Notes: generated by a model from the sequence alone, not told the origin. Shown: positions 22,956 to 35,801, counted from the stretch's first letter. The stretch is 64,000 bases of DNA from Cavia porcellus (GCF_034190915.1 NW_026947486.1:27005344-27069343); one strand, 5' to 3'. Made by a program: numbers and translations.

Positions 22956-23371
22956 ACTGGTTCACCTAACTTACCTACTGCTTACTCATATTCTCACTGA
23001 TGCTATAGACTCTTTCACACCATTCGTCCCACCTGCCCATTTTGTGTGTCCCCTCTTGCACCTTGCTAGGCCTTGGATCTACAATTTTGAGGCAGTGTCC
23101 AATCAAGATGTATCCCTGCTCATGCTGGTGGATAAAGAAGGCAGTCAGATCCCAGGTCTATAATGGATGCAGTCACCAACAGGAAATAGTATGAATGTGA
23201 AGGTGCCATTTCTGTGAATTTTGAATCCAGATTTAGTATGAACCTGACCTCTGGACGTGGGGTTGGATTTGAGTCCCTCAGCTTTTACCCTAGTAGTCTA
23301 TTGTTGGACTGACCATGACCCTCTTGATATAGGGGAATGAAACTCCTGACTCACTATGTCCTGTATGAGTT
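22956..23371. other. Unassigned, possibly ERV interior
   Basis: No frame or repeat recognised. It abuts the 3' end (minus sense) of the LTR at 23372, where a retroviral leader would lie, but no primer-binding site could be identified. Confidence 0.35.
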
Positions 23372-23790
23372 TGTTGTCTCTAAAATTGAAGAATGAATTT
23401 TAGGAACAAGAGAAACAGAGGTTAAGAACAGAAAATATTTATTGAGAGAAAGAAAGATTCTGTCTGAGAGGAACAGAAGGGGTACTGAGTGGGTTGCCAA
23501 AGACTGTTTTTTCTAGGGATTTTATAGAGTAAAATCAAGGCATGAGATGGGTTCAAGGTGGGGAAAACTGAGAACTTGTAAGGCAGATGGGCCTAAGGTG
23601 GGAAAGAACTACAGTTAACCAGTATGATTAACTGTTCAGGTAAAATTGATTAAATCTGGGACAAATGGGGAAGTGAGTTGTGTAGAAGGAGTCTTAGAGA
23701 ACAGCAACTCTTCTGTAGAGGGTTGAGAGGGTGACTCCTGACTTCCTCAGGGTGATAGTGAACTATTTAGAATATAAGTCCTTAGAATAT
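23372..23790 (-). mobile_element. LTR-like segment with AATAAA signal
   Basis: On the minus strand it reads towards CTCTCAATAAATATTTTCTG and ends AGAGACAACA, a typical R-U5 arrangement with a CA terminus at 23372. The 5' (right) boundary is uncertain. The class is not resolved; it differs from the MaLR-like LTRs. Confidence 0.5.
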
Positions 23791-24690
23791 GGATGCATTT
23801 GTTTGATCTTTTTTCTTGAGGCTTGGCCCACAGCAGGAGGTGTCTGTCTGCCCCACAGCTGCAAAGTATACAGGCTTCTGCACCGACTCCTTTGAGGATC
23901 TAGCCCTGACTCACTGCATATAATATTTCTAATTAACTCAGCTGCCTGTAACACTCTGACCATGGCTATGTCCAACAGTTGTCCTTCACCCAGTCACTGT
24001 CAGAGCATAATACTGAGGCCCTGAAATGGAGCTAACTCATAGCTCCTTTGATTCTCAGGTCCACTTGACCCCTCCCTTAAATGATGTCCAATCACTCTCT
24101 CCAGGGGATATTGCAGACACTTGGACTGCTGTCACTAACTAGCTGTTGCAACAAGTAGCATCTGCTGGTCTGTTGCACTGCTGTGTTTCTTCCTTAAAGC
24201 CTCTGGAATCCCCTGCTTTCATTGTTTCACTACAGATTTGCTTTTACTTTCTTATGAGCCACAAGCCAGGAGCTGAGGAAAATGTGCAGATTGCTCCTTT
24301 CCTTTTCTGCATCATGTTATGCCTCTAGTTTCTCTGCAAGCTCCAAATTTCCTGTCAGTCAGGTCCTTCCTGGGTCCCAAGGATCCACCTCCCTCCTTTC
24401 TTGCTTCTCCAAATTGTTATTTTTCTATTGTCTGGATTCTGAAACTTGGAAAGGTTGATTTGTTGCTGCTTACCTCTCCAGCATCAGATGGCCGTATTTA
24501 TTGTTTTAAATGGGGAGCCATGAAAGTTGAAAGTGCTGAGTCCAGTTTTGGCAAATTAATATACTTATGTGACTCAAAATTCAATCAAAATGAAAAGCAT
24601 TTATGTTCTTCTCTCCAAGTCTTACCAACACCATCACTCTTCATGTGCTAGAGGAAATCATTGTTCCCATTTCTAATATCAAATATTTGT
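23791..24690. other. Unassigned stretch
   Basis: Mixed-composition sequence without SINE, LTR or L1 signatures. Open frames of at most 110 aa (24319-24651) show nothing recognisable. Confidence 0.4.
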
Positions 24691-24699
24691 TTTGTATGA

Positions 24700-24871
24700 T
24701 TTGACTTTAGATGTGAAGTATCATGTCACATGTATTTTTCTATTTTAATGCATATTAGTTATACATAATAGTATGCTTATAACTTACTTTAATCATTCCC
24801 ACTTTGATCATTTTCCACCTTGCCCTTCTCTCAACCTGTATCCCTTCTTCTTAGTCTCTCTCTCCTAAGTA

Positions 24872-24874
<3 letters not shown>
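24700..24874 (-). mobile_element. Old LINE-1 3' terminal fragment
   Basis: Pyrimidine-rich minus-strand L1 3' end type (TTTTCCACCTTGCCCTTCTC), adjoining a CT microsatellite. Confidence 0.4.

Positions 24875-24921
<47 letters not shown>
24875..24921. repeat. (CT)n microsatellite
   Basis: About 23 uninterrupted TC units, seen directly. Confidence 0.95.
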
Positions 24922-24922
<1 letters not shown>

Positions 24923-25024
24923 AATATTTGACATATGAAAAACAAGATTGGCTTATTCATAGGTGAATTATGTTTTAAAGCTATGGTGAATCAAGTTGTT
25001 TTCTCTTTTTCCCCCTTGAATTCC

Positions 25025-25735
25025 CACTAGGCTCAGCTATTCCCCTTCTGATTATTTTTCCAGAATAATTAAAAATATCATACTACAGTGATATATGTGC
25101 ACCCAGGTTTATATCAGCACAATTTGAAATATCTAAAGATTGAAAACAAACCAAGTGCTCATTGAGAGAGGAATGGATGAAAAATGTGGTATTTTTATAC
25201 AATGGAGTACTACTCAGCTATAAAGAAGTATATACTTTAGGCTTTTGTAGGTAAATTTATAGAACTTGAGACCATACTTTTAAGTGAGATAAGTCAGACT
25301 CACATGTGTAAACATCATATTGTCTCCCTAGTGTAAGAATCTTAAAGAGTAGATAAGTTCCAAAATCAACAATAGATATTATGAAAAGAAAAGACACTGC
25401 TCAAAAGTAAAGAACAACTGGAATGTGTGAAAGAAGAAAAGATGGAAGTGAGAAGTATATATATATATATATATATACATATATACATATGTACACACAA
25501 GATAGCTGAGATAAGTATACTACTAATTTCCTTTAAGTTCATGGAAGGGAATGGCTTGTACTTATATTACTTGGTTAATTCTGCATTTCTGTAACTTGTA
25601 ATCTGTGCAAATACTTTGCAGTTAACAATACACAATATATTGACCATTGTTAACTACATACTATATTGTTACGAAATTGTGTATCATTGTTTTTATTGTT
25701 GTTTTCTCCTTAAAATAAAATAAAACAGACCATAT
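25025..25735 (+). mobile_element. LINE-1 3' end with A-rich tail
   Basis: Plus-strand ORF2 tail (around GGAGTACTACTCAGCTATAA at 25204-25223), then 3' UTR and an AAAATAAAATAAAAC tail at about 25714-25728. A TA-rich tract lies at 25457-25490. Upstream ORF2 is absent (5' truncation). Confidence 0.75.
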
Positions 25736-25749
25736 ATAAGCTCATAGAA

Positions 25750-27739
25750 TATGCTTAAGTAAACACAAAGTAACTGAATTTATCCAATACATGCTATCAG
25801 ATGAGAGTACAAATCAATTGGAAATCAGTCATAAAAGAAACTTGTAACTTTATAAGAATATGATAATTAAACAATAACGTCCTCAACAGCCATTTTTTTC
25901 ACAAAAACAAGATTAATGAATATATTAAAGAATATTTACAATTAAATAAAATGCCAATATAACATAAAGGAACTTATGGAACACAATGAAAGCAGTCCTA
26001 ACAGGGAAACTTATAAATGAATTCATACATCAGGAAAACATAACCAGCTCAAATAAACATTATGTTGCATGTCAAGTTCTAGAAGAAAAGAACAAGTCAA
26101 GCCCAAAATGTGTATAGTGAAGGAATTTGTAAAGAACAGAGGAAGACTTAATGCAATTGAGACTTAGAAAACAGTACAAAGAATCAATGAATCAAGGAGT
26201 TGATTCATTGAAAGATTAAATAAAATTAATGTCTTTCACAAAACTTATCAACAAATGGCAAGATAAGATTCAAATTAATGCAATTAGTAATGAAAAGGGG
26301 GAAGTCAGTATGGATCCTGTGGAAACTCAGAAGATCATCAAACTGTACTTCAAGAATCTATAATAAGATGTAACACAGAAGAGAATAATGGATTCCTAGA
26401 TATGTATGAATTATCAAAACTCAGTCAAAAAGATATAAAAATATTTAATAACACAATATAAGTCAGTGAAATTGAAAATGTAATTAAAAATTTACCAAAA
26501 AAGAAATGCCCTATCACTGTTGGATTCACTGCTGAATTATACAAGAAATTTACAGAAGATTTAATGCCATTACTCATCAGTCTCTTTAATGAAATTAAAA
26601 GGTGGTAATACTCCCTAACTCATTCCTGGAGGCAAATATTACCCTGACACAAAAACCAGAGAAAGTTCTAACGAAAAAGTGAATTACAGGCCAATCTCTC
26701 TAATGAACCTAGATTCAAAAATCTTCAATAAAATACTATTAAGCAGAATGCAGCAAATTATCGAGAAGATTATACATTATCACCAAAAGTGATTCATCCC
26801 AGGAATGTAGAGTAACTTCAACATACACACATCAAAAAGCGATACATCATCTCAGCAGAACCAAAGACAAAACTCGTACAAGCATCTACACAGGTGCATA
26901 AAAACTTTCGATAAATCTCAACAATTATTTATACTAAAAAGAACCCCACAGAAAATTAGAATACAAAGTCCTTATCCCAATCTGATAAATGCCAGGTTTT
27001 ACAAATCAGCAGCCAACATTATATTATATAGTCAAAAACAAAGTTTTTGCTCCAAAATCAGGAACATGATAAGAACGTTCATTCTAACTACTTGTACTTA
27101 ATATGGTTTTGAAAACATTAGCCAGCAATTAGACAAGAAAGAGAAATAAATAAATAATGATAGGAAAGGAAGAAGTTAAATTACCATTATTCACGAATGA
27201 CGTGACACTCTACGTAGAAGGCTCCAAAAACTCCACCACAAAACTTACAGTGACCAAATTCAGTGACATAGCTGGATACAAAGTTAATACTCAAAAATCA
27301 GTAACATTTTTGTACACAAATAGCAAACTGTCTGAGGGAAAAATGAGGAAAATAACATTTTATAATAGAATAAAAAAATCTAACAAAAGAAGTAAAAGAT
27401 TTCTACTTTAAAAGTTACATACTTGTTACTGGGTAAGAAGAACAAACATAGTAAAAATGGCCATACTCCCAAAATTGTTATACAGATTTAATGCAATTCC
27501 AATCAAAATGCCATTAACATATCTCACATAATTAGAGAGAACAATTGTAAAATTCACTTGTAATCAGAAGAGATTGAGAATAAGCAGAAGCAATTCTGTA
27601 CACAAATGCAAGGCAGGGGCATCAGAAGCCCTGACTTTGAAGTTATACTACATAGCTACTGTGATTAAAAACAGCATGATACTGGCAAAAACAAATCAAA
27701 TAAATAAATAAATAAAAAGACTGTAAGATCAGTGGAACA
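25750..27739 (+). mobile_element. Decayed LINE-1 ORF2 (endonuclease end to post-RT)
   Basis: Plus-strand ORF2 from the end of the endonuclease region through RT to a GGCAGGGGCATCAGAAGCC block ('AGGIT' equivalent). The catalytic FADD is FTND here (about 27190). Frames are heavily broken; the longest piece is 84 codons at 27157-27411. It ends where ORF1 of the next L1 starts. Confidence 0.65.
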
Positions 27740-27969
27740 GAAAAATGACAAAACAAAAGAGCAAAATGAAATCTCAAACATCCAGCCCATCCCAAACAAG
27801 GCTAGGAGACATGGACATAGAAGAAAGTGTAAGCAATATATGTAAAATTTCTGAAATATAGTAACTGAAGTAAAGAAACAACTTCATGAAGCTCTAAAGG
27901 AACTTATATCAGAAATAACCTCTCAGGTCAAAGAAAAAATGATAAATGTAATAAAAGAAACACACAAAG

Positions 27970-28000
27970 TCATGAGTTCGATCCCTGGTACCAAAAAAAT
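27970..28000 (+). mobile_element. ID SINE 3' fragment
   Basis: GTCATGAGTTCGATCCCTGG followed by an A-run; only the B-box half of an ID. It lies 37 bp before a full ID in the same orientation. Confidence 0.65.
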
Positions 28001-28036
28001 GAAAATTGAAAAAAAATTTTTTAAAAATAAAAATAA

Positions 28037-28120
28037 GGGTTGGAGATTTAGCTCAGCAGCATAAGCACCTGCCTTGCAAGCAGGTGGTCATGAGTTCAAT
28101 CCCCACTACCAATAAAAAGG
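28037..28120 (+). mobile_element. ID SINE, complete
   Basis: GGGTTGGAGATTTAGCTCAG start, CACCTGCCTTGCAAGCAG middle, GTCATGAGTTCAATCCCCAC end, A-rich tail. A and B box positions of the tRNA-like promoter are retained. Confidence 0.88.
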
Positions 28121-28167
28121 TTAAAAAAATATGAACAAATAAAAATAAAAGAAACGCTGAACACATT

Positions 28168-28522
28168 TGTTTTAGTTACTTTTTACTCGTTGCTGAGACA
28201 AAATACCTAAAGCCCAAAGTTGGGAAAGGAAAGGTTTATTTCTTACAGTTTTTAGAGGTTTTTAGAGGTTTTAGTCCATACTCAGTTGGCTACAAGGCAG
28301 ACTGGCATGGCAAGGCCGCAGTTCATGGCAATTGCAAACAGCAAGTTGGAAACCGGCAAGAGAGTGAGACATGCCTTCTTCCTGCCATTACATTACATCC
28401 TGTCTCCACCTCTTTGGGGATGTAGCACTGGCACCATCAATCCAAGTGCTAGACAGTGAATCAACCACAAATGTACAACGCAAACGCATGAGGCCTGGGG
28501 GCCACAGACATAAACTATAACA
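28168..28522 (-). mobile_element. Solo LTR, MaLR-like, in LINE-1 ORF1
   Basis: A 355-bp minus-strand LTR starting TGTTATAGTTTATG and ending CA. It is flanked by ACATT (28163-28167) and ACATC (28523-28527), a 5-bp duplication with one difference. It interrupts ORF1 code that resumes at 28523. Confidence 0.75.
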
Positions 28523-29407
28523 ACATCTAAAGAAGATAGAGTTAAAAAAATGAAGAGCAGCTCTGCAAAAAGATGGAAACCTTGAATGAATGATATAATA
28601 AAGAAATAGAATGCATGAAACAGATTCAAAGAGATATCCAGGAAATCAAGAATTTCATTGAAAGCTGGCAAAACCACCTGAATGAATGTGAAGATAAACG
28701 TTCAGACCTCAAAGACAAGATTGCAGCTAGTGAAAAGGAAAGATCTTTTAAAAAGTAACAAGGAATCAGGAAATAACAATTTAACAGTTGCAAGATGATG
28801 CAAAGAAAAACAATACATGGTTGATGAGTTTAGATGAAAAAGGTGACATCACAATGATACAAAAGGCTATTTACATAACTAATAGGCAAAAATTTCCCAA
28901 ACAGAAGAAAAGAAAATGACATTCAGATAAGTGAAGCATATAGTAATCCAATTAACCACAACCAGAATAATCTACAACCAGAAACACAATTACCAACATC
29001 CCAAAAATTCAACATAAGAACAGAATATTAAAAACTGTTAAAGAGGTCAATTACATACAAAGGAAAGCCCATCAGAATCACAGCAGATGTTTCAACACAA
29101 ACAATCAAGTCAAGAAGAGCATGGAGTGAAGTGTTTCAAATCCTAGAGGTAAACAACAAACAACCTAGATTGATATACCCTGAAAAATCTGTCCTTGAGA
29201 ATTGATGGAGAAATAAGACACTTCCATGACAAAAAAGAGCTGAATGACTTCATGACCACCAACCTAACCCTGTAAAGAATAATGAAAGGTATTCTAGATA
29301 CATGTAAAATAACTACAACTTGAAAAACACCAACAGAAAAAAAATCACTAAGCAGGGCAAACAACTAAACAGAGGGAAAAGGTAAAGACCAACAGCAGAA
29401 AGATAAC

Positions 29408-29917
29408 ATGACAAAAATAAACCAATATATATCGCATTTAACCATTAATGTAACTGGCCTCAATTCACCAATTAAAAGAAACAGACTGGCAGAATGGATC
29501 AATAAACAACATCCAACCGTATGCAGTATACGAGAAACCCAAAAGGAAATTTATAGACTAAAGTCAAAGGATGGAAAACAATACTTCATGCAACAGGAAG
29601 GCCCCCCAAAAGCAGGGGTAGCTATTCTGCTTGTAGGCAATGTGAATGTCAAACCAAGGATGATCAGAAGTTATAAAGAAGGTCACTATGTACTGGTTAA
29701 GGGAAACTTTCAAGAGGATGAGACAGTAATCATAAATATATATGCATCAGAAATGGGCACACACAGCTATAAAAAACATATATTAATGGAAATGACAAAT
29801 CAAATAATAAATAATACAATTATAATGGGAGACCTTAATATCTCATTGACACAAAGAGACAGAGGTGATAAGAAAAAAAATCAGCAAAGAAGTAATAAAA
29901 TTGAGTGGACCTGGTGA
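29408..29917 (+). pseudogene. LINE-1 ORF2 endonuclease domain (169-codon open part)
   Basis: ATG then an APE-like endonuclease: TINVTGLNSPIKR near residue 12-24, IRETQ at about 41-45 (the catalytic glutamate present, the usual histidine replaced by Q), AGVAILL, and MGDLN at about 138-142 (Asp/Asn pair present). In a functional L1 this domain nicks target DNA at TT/AAAA-type sites. The frame ends at 29917; RT code follows in other frames (for example 30570-30875 with IPGPDGFTVEFYK), so the protein is broken. Confidence 0.8.
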
Positions 29918-32310
29918 ACAAATGGACTGAGTAGACATGTACAACTGTTCCACCCAACAACATCAAAATAGACATTCTTCTCAGGTTCATATGAGACATT
30001 CTCTAAAGGAGACCACACACTAGACCACAAAACATGCTTAACGAAACACAAAATATTTGAAAATTATCCAATGCATGTTATCTGATCATAGTACCATGAA
30101 ACTGAAAATTCATGACAAAAGAAACTGAAAACACTCCATAAACACATGGAAATTAAACAATACACTTCTGAACAACTAATGGGTCACAGAAGAAATTTAA
30201 AAAGAAATTAAACAATATCTACAAGCAATTCAAAATATTAATACAAATTACCAGAACCTGTGCAGCCAAATAAAGCAGTCTTCAGAGGCAAATTTATTGT
30301 GGTGAATTCCCACAGCTGGAAAACACAACAAATACAAATAAACAACCTCATGCTGTATGTCACACAACTAGAAAAAGAAGAGTAAGTGAAGCTCAAATCC
30401 AAAAGAAGGGAGGGAATTATAAAGATGAGCAGAAGTCAATGCAATAATAGGGACTAAGAAAACAATACAAAGAATTAATGAATCAAAGATTTGGTTCTTT
30501 GAAAGAAAACAAAGAAAGACTAAAATTCAGGCAATAAGGAATGAAAATAGTGAAATCACTACAGAATCTGTGGAAATACAGAAGATCATCAATACCTACT
30601 TTGAAAATCTCTATTCTCCTAGGTTTGATAACACAGAAGAAATGGGTAAATTTCTAAACATGTATGAATTACCAAAGCTGGATCAAGAAGATATAAAACT
30701 GCTGAATGACCCAATTTCAATTAATGAAATTGAAAATGTAATTAAAACCTTTCCAACAAAGAAAATCCCAGGTCCTGATGGATTCACTGTAGAATTCTAC
30801 AAGCACTTCAAGAAATATTTAATTTCAGCAGTCCTCAAACTCTTCAATGAAAGTGAAATGGAAGCAATTTTCTAACTCATTCCTAGAAGGAAATATTACC
30901 CTAATACCAAAACCAGAGAAAGACCCAACCAAAAAAGAGTACACAGTCAATCTCCCTGATGAACATAGATGCAACAATTCTCAATAAATATTGTCAAACA
31001 ATGCAGCAAATCATCAAGAAGATTATGCACCACAACCAAGTGGGATTCATCCCAGAAATGCACAGATGGTTCAACATATACAAATCAATAAACATATTAT
31101 ATCATATCAACAGAGCCAGATATAAGAATCTTTTGTCTCTAAATAAAAGAAGAAGAGGAAAAAAAAAGAAACACGTGGTCTTTGCAATAGATGCATGAAG
31201 AGCTTTTGATAAAATCCAACACTCATTAATGATAAGAACCCTATGGAAAATATGATTAGTCTTTCTGACAACCTTATAAAAGCCATCTATGACAAACCAA
31301 AAGCCAGAATCATTAAATGATCAAAAACTGAAAATTTTCACTCTAGAATCAGAAACAAAAGAAGGATATCAGCACTCCTATTCAATATAGTTCTGGAAAC
31401 ATTAGCCAGAGCAATTACAAAAGAGAGAGAAATAAAAGGAATAAGGATAGGAAAGGAAGAAGTTAAATTATCATTATTTGAAGATGAGATGATATTCTAC
31501 ATAGTAAACCTCCAAAATTCACTTGAAAGTCTTCTAGGTGTAACACCCAAATTCAGTAATAGAGCTGAATACAGTCAACAGTCAAAATATCCATAGCATT
31601 CCTGTACACAATCAAAAAACTCACTAAAGAGAGAAATAAGTCAGACCACACGCTTCACAATAGTATCCACAAAAGTGAAATACTTATAAATCAAACTAAC
31701 AAAGGGAGTAAAAGATCTATTCAGTGAAAATTACAATACTCTAAAAAAAGAAATCAAAGAGGATCTCAGAAAATACAAAGACATTCCTTGTTTACAAAAA
31801 GGAAAAGCAAACATTGGACTACTCTCCCAAAATTGTTATACAGATTTAATTCAATTCCAATCAAAATACCATTAACATACCTCATAGATCTAGAGAAATC
31901 ATTCCTAACATTCATCTGGAAATTGAAGAGAGCTTAAACAAAGGCAATTCTGAGCAACAAAAGCAAGAAGGAGGTAACACAATCCATGACTTGAAGTTAT
32001 GCTACAAAGCTAGTGTGATAAAATCAGCATTGGATTGGTGGAATAAAAGCAGAGCTGAAGATAAGAGGGATAGATTAGAAGATGCAGACACAACAACAAA
32101 GATACAGAGCCACATTATCTTTGACAAAAGATCCAAATATGTTCCCTTGAAAGGATAGCCTTTTAATAAGTAGTGCTGGTAAAATTGGCTTTTCATATGC
32201 TGAAAGCTAAAACTAGAGCCATGTCTATCACCACGCACTAAAGTAAAATCAAAATGGATCAAAGATCTAAATATTAAAACAAAAACACTAAATCTGGTGG
32301 AAGAGAATGG

Positions 32311-32640
32311 AGGCACAAATCTTTTTTATTTTATTTAAAGAGAAAAGAAACAGAAAAAGGGTACAAGTAATACAGAATTTCAAAAAAATAAACAGTACAA
32401 ATCACTAGTTAGTAGATTACATATTGTCCTCTTAGAAATAGTTAAATTAAAGCATACAGTGTGGACATTCAATGAGACTGCAAACAGTTCTGTTCAATGA
32501 TCCAACAAAAACTTAGTAATACGGTTATCTATCATATACACTTAAATATACATGCAGTTATATCATTTAGAGCAACTTCTTTTCCTTTCTTTTTTACAAT
32601 GACAATTACACATTTTGGGTTTTATTACTCCCACATTTCA
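32311..32640 (-). mobile_element. 3' terminal piece of the long-type L1/half-L1 3' UTR
   Basis: Closely matches the last 330 bp of the half-L1 3' UTR (compare 51003-51330, and 9030-9370): same AAGGGTACAAGTAATACAG, TGCAAACAGTTCTGTTCAATG and ACACATTTTGGGTTTTATT blocks. Strongly 5'-truncated insertion; source element unknown. Confidence 0.75.
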
Positions 32641-33240
32641 TGAAGAAAACACATGCACAAAAACAATAAATGCTACAAAGGGTTCAGGGAGAAGGGTACA
32701 TTGGTTTTACACTGGCAGTCCAGCCACTTTAGAAATTAGTAGCAAAGTACCATAAATAACTAAAATTAAAGGTACCACAAGATCAAGCTATACTATGCTT
32801 TGATACATAGCCAAAGAATTATCACTAACTTACCATAGGGGAACCTGTGTACCCATCTTTACTGTGCAACAGTTCACAAAAGCTAAAAGATATGAAGCCA
32901 GTCTAAGTGCCCATTAAGAGATGAGTGGGCATTATACATAATCAAAATGGAGTATTATTCTCCACAAAGATGAATGAAATTGTATCAGTTCACTAAAAAG
33001 GTTGGAACTGGAGATCATCATGTTAAATGAAATAATCAGACTCAGAAAGAAAACCACATTTTCTCTAATACACAGAAGAAAAAATGATGACAAGAAAGTA
33101 GAAGAAAGGCCACTGTTAAACAAGAGGAAGAGAATAAAGGAGGTGGAGAAGGAAGGTATAAAGAAAGATAACATCAAAGGGAAAATGCTTATTAATTATA
33201 TCAGTGAAGATGAAATGGATTGAGTGACATGACCTACACA
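32641..33240 (+). mobile_element. Old LINE-1 3' end
   Basis: Plus-strand ORF2 terminal region and UTR of an older L1M-like type (AATGAAATTGTATCAGTTCAC; GTTAAATGAAATAATCAGAC). No frame is intact. Confidence 0.55.
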
Positions 33241-33324
33241 TTCCTTGAAGTTCCTAAGGTGAAGAATGGTGAGAGAATGACAAAGAAGAGACAAAGATGG
33301 AGTTAAGTGGATCCCTTACTCTCT

Positions 33325-33575
33325 GGATGGGAGGAAAGGAACTACAATCTCACTGCAGGGACATTTATTTAATACATTTTAGCACATGAAATGTGCTATG
33401 TCACATGAAACTCTGCTGTCCTAGCAACTCACTGTTAGGATTATCTTTGGGCTAGGTGTTCTCTGGGCTGAAGCAGATCCTTCACACAGTTTGCCCTGGG
33501 TACTCTTTGTTCTTGGGAAAACCATGCCCCAGCTTTGTACTTGTGTTCAATTTCTATCTTAAATGGCACCCAACA
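33325..33575 (-). mobile_element. LTR-like segment, class unresolved
   Basis: On the minus strand it starts TGTTGGGTGCCATTTAAG, carries AATAAATGTCCCTGCA, and ends near CATCCA. The layout (TG start, polyadenylation signal about 200 bp in, short U5) is LTR-like. No duplication and no internal region identified. Confidence 0.35.
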
Positions 33576-34890
33576 CATCCCCCTTTTTTGTCTTGATGTA
33601 GCACAGGATGGGTGGTCAGTTAAGGCTGGAGGAGCTGTTTGGAGAACTCTACAGATCTTTTAATTTTTGAAACCTTTTCATTTTAAGTGCAATCCAAGGA
33701 TTTTAAGTCCCTGCATTCTTCAATGTAAGCCCATTAATCCATCATAGCAGACAGTTAAATTGTAGCCAAAAACTCTCAGAAGGTGTTAGTGATTTGAGAT
33801 TCTTCTATAGCTAACATTTACTATGGCATATTATATATTTTGTGGTTATACTTTTGTACAGGATGTCCAAGACCAAGTTAGCTGAGACCTGTATTAAATG
33901 CAACCAGTTTTTTGATATCTATCAAAGTCAGTTAAGTCTCTTCAGGAATTACCTTGGAACCATACATAGCACCTCTTAGCTCTTCCGTCAATTTCAGCCA
34001 TCTTGATGAATCACTGCCATTGTTTGACAAAGTCGCTTTCTTTTTTAAAAATTTTTTAAAAGTTTTTTTCCAAGTTGCTTTCTATGAAAGCATGGGAGAA
34101 ATTTTCTGTTGGTGACTTTCCGTAGGCACACCACATTGATGATTCCTTTTTCTCTGTGGTCTCATAATCTTTTGATCAGAAGACCAGGGACTCATCAAAT
34201 ATAGAATGACACACAGCAGTTCTCTTCTGTCCTTGGACCTCATTGACTTCAGCGAGCTAGACAAAAAATATTGACTATCCACTTACACCATCTCTTTCTC
34301 TAATTTTTGGTATCTAAATCTCAGTTACTGAACATCCACTAGAAAAGGTTGATAACAGTACAGTGTAATAGAGGCTGTAAGCTTAACATTATTATCTAAA
34401 AATCAAACACCTTGGAACATAAAATGGAATAGTTATTTTCTAACAACCTTGAATGCTTAACGTTTGAATACTGATAGAATGTTAACAAAATTTACATATT
34501 TTACACAGAAAATTATAGCATAACAATTATGATGACATTTTATAACATACCTGAATTTCATTTTGACATAAAATATCTCCTTTTAGCCAATGATCTCTAT
34601 CTAATACATGACAAATTTTACCTGACTTGTTGACTTTTAGTGGGATAGATGTCTTATAAGCATTTCTTGAAGGCAGCAGTATCAATCTAAAAGAAAATTC
34701 TGTAACCATAAACAAACCCTGTTTCACATTTTTTAAGATCGATACATCCAGAAGCACAAATATATGAATGTATCATGAGGTCAATAACAATAGCTGTGTG
34801 GAAAACCTTTGTAAGGCCATTTTTAAATCAAAAATCTTATTGTATCATTTCTTTTGATGATGACCTATGTGAACATATTATAATACTAGC

Positions 34891-34937
34891 CTAATGGGAG
34901 ACACCCAATGCTTTAGTTAGGTGTCTCTCATAGGCTG
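34891..34937. repeat. Imperfect hairpin
   Basis: GCCTAATG and GAGACACC pair with GGTGTCTC and CATAGGC across a 14-nt loop, two stem blocks with small bulges. No transcript context is known. Confidence 0.6.
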
Positions 34938-35750
34938 TGGAGATCAGTGGGCCTCCAATCAATAAACAAGAACTGATTAAATGTTACCAGGCAGTTGCTT
35001 CTTATTTATTAATTCTGCCCAATAATCTCCCCTTACCCTAAGGGATTTTATTTCATTATCTTAATAATAATTTCTGATGGTATGAAAAGCCAAATCACAA
35101 CATTTAACACATTATCTATGAACAAGGAGACATTATCAAGTCATAATCAACAACAATATATATTATATTTACGCTACCAATTTGGGTATTTTCTTGACTA
35201 GTTGGGAACTCAGGTGAAAGAATGGTTTCTAAATCTATAATCCAAATAAACCTTGATTAAATGAAAAAGAAAGAAAGAGAAAAATGTTTAAGCTCAAATA
35301 AAAAGAAGAGTTGTTCATGGAATGGGAAAATGGGCAAACATGGACAGACAATCTATACAGATTAGGACCGATTTAGAAACAAGCAAAGAGCTTATTGGTG
35401 TCTGTAAGAACTCTCTAAATCCTGGGGTGTTATTTATCCACTTGTATCATGCCCCTTTGCTGAACTAGCTCACTTCTTACACCTTGTGTTCTTGGGACTA
35501 GAACACCTGTTCACCTATATCACCGCAAGCCCTCATGGATTTTTATGTGCTCGTTGACACTTCGGACACTCCTCATCAGGCAATTCTGCCATTAGCTCCA
35601 CACCTATGAATGATCACTAGCTCAGTTAACCCCCAACAACTGCTTATAGACAAGCAGATACACAGGCAGACAAACATCTTACAAAGTCAACGTGCACTCA
35701 AATATATTTTAACCAAACTGAATTACAATAAATTTTTACAATTTAGAATT

Positions 35751-35801
35751 TATAACTATAAATAGACTAATTATAACTATAAATAGACTATAAATAGACA
35801 G
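35751..35801. repeat. Short AT-rich tandem repeat
   Basis: TATAACTATAAATAGACTAA occurs twice, followed by a third TATAAATAGAC. Confidence 0.85.

Larger units (their letters stand above)
27745..29400 (+). pseudogene. LINE-1 ORF1 split by ID and LTR insertions
   Basis: ATG at 27745 followed by TKQKSKMKSQ-type N-terminus, unlike the MGRGSNKK start of the half-L1 ORF1, so two ORF1 lineages coexist in this window. Insertions occupy 27970-28522. The coiled coil follows, then RRM-like code and the C-terminal domain (sequence around AAGAGAGTCAAG...AGAGCATGGAG, where the half-L1 copies carry TGA). Stops are frequent. Confidence 0.65.
27740..32310 (+). mobile_element. LINE-1 with ORF1 and ORF2, 3'-truncated
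   Basis: Starts just before the ORF1 ATG (27745), passes ORF1, a short spacer, the ORF2 start (29408), endonuclease, RT and post-RT region, and is cut at about 32310 by a minus-strand L1 3' UTR piece. ORF1 is split by an ID pair and a solo LTR. The RT FADD motif is replaced by FEDE (31478-31489). Old, non-functional copy. Confidence 0.75.

Noticed and set aside
29408..29917. Functional endonuclease gene
   Set aside because: The frame ends inside ORF2, a catalytic-region His is Gln, and the RT motif downstream is FEDE.
33325..33575. Retroviral primer-binding site (TGGCACCCAACAC on the plus strand)
   Set aside because: The same bases read on the minus strand form the TG start of an LTR-like segment with a properly placed AATAAA, which fits better.
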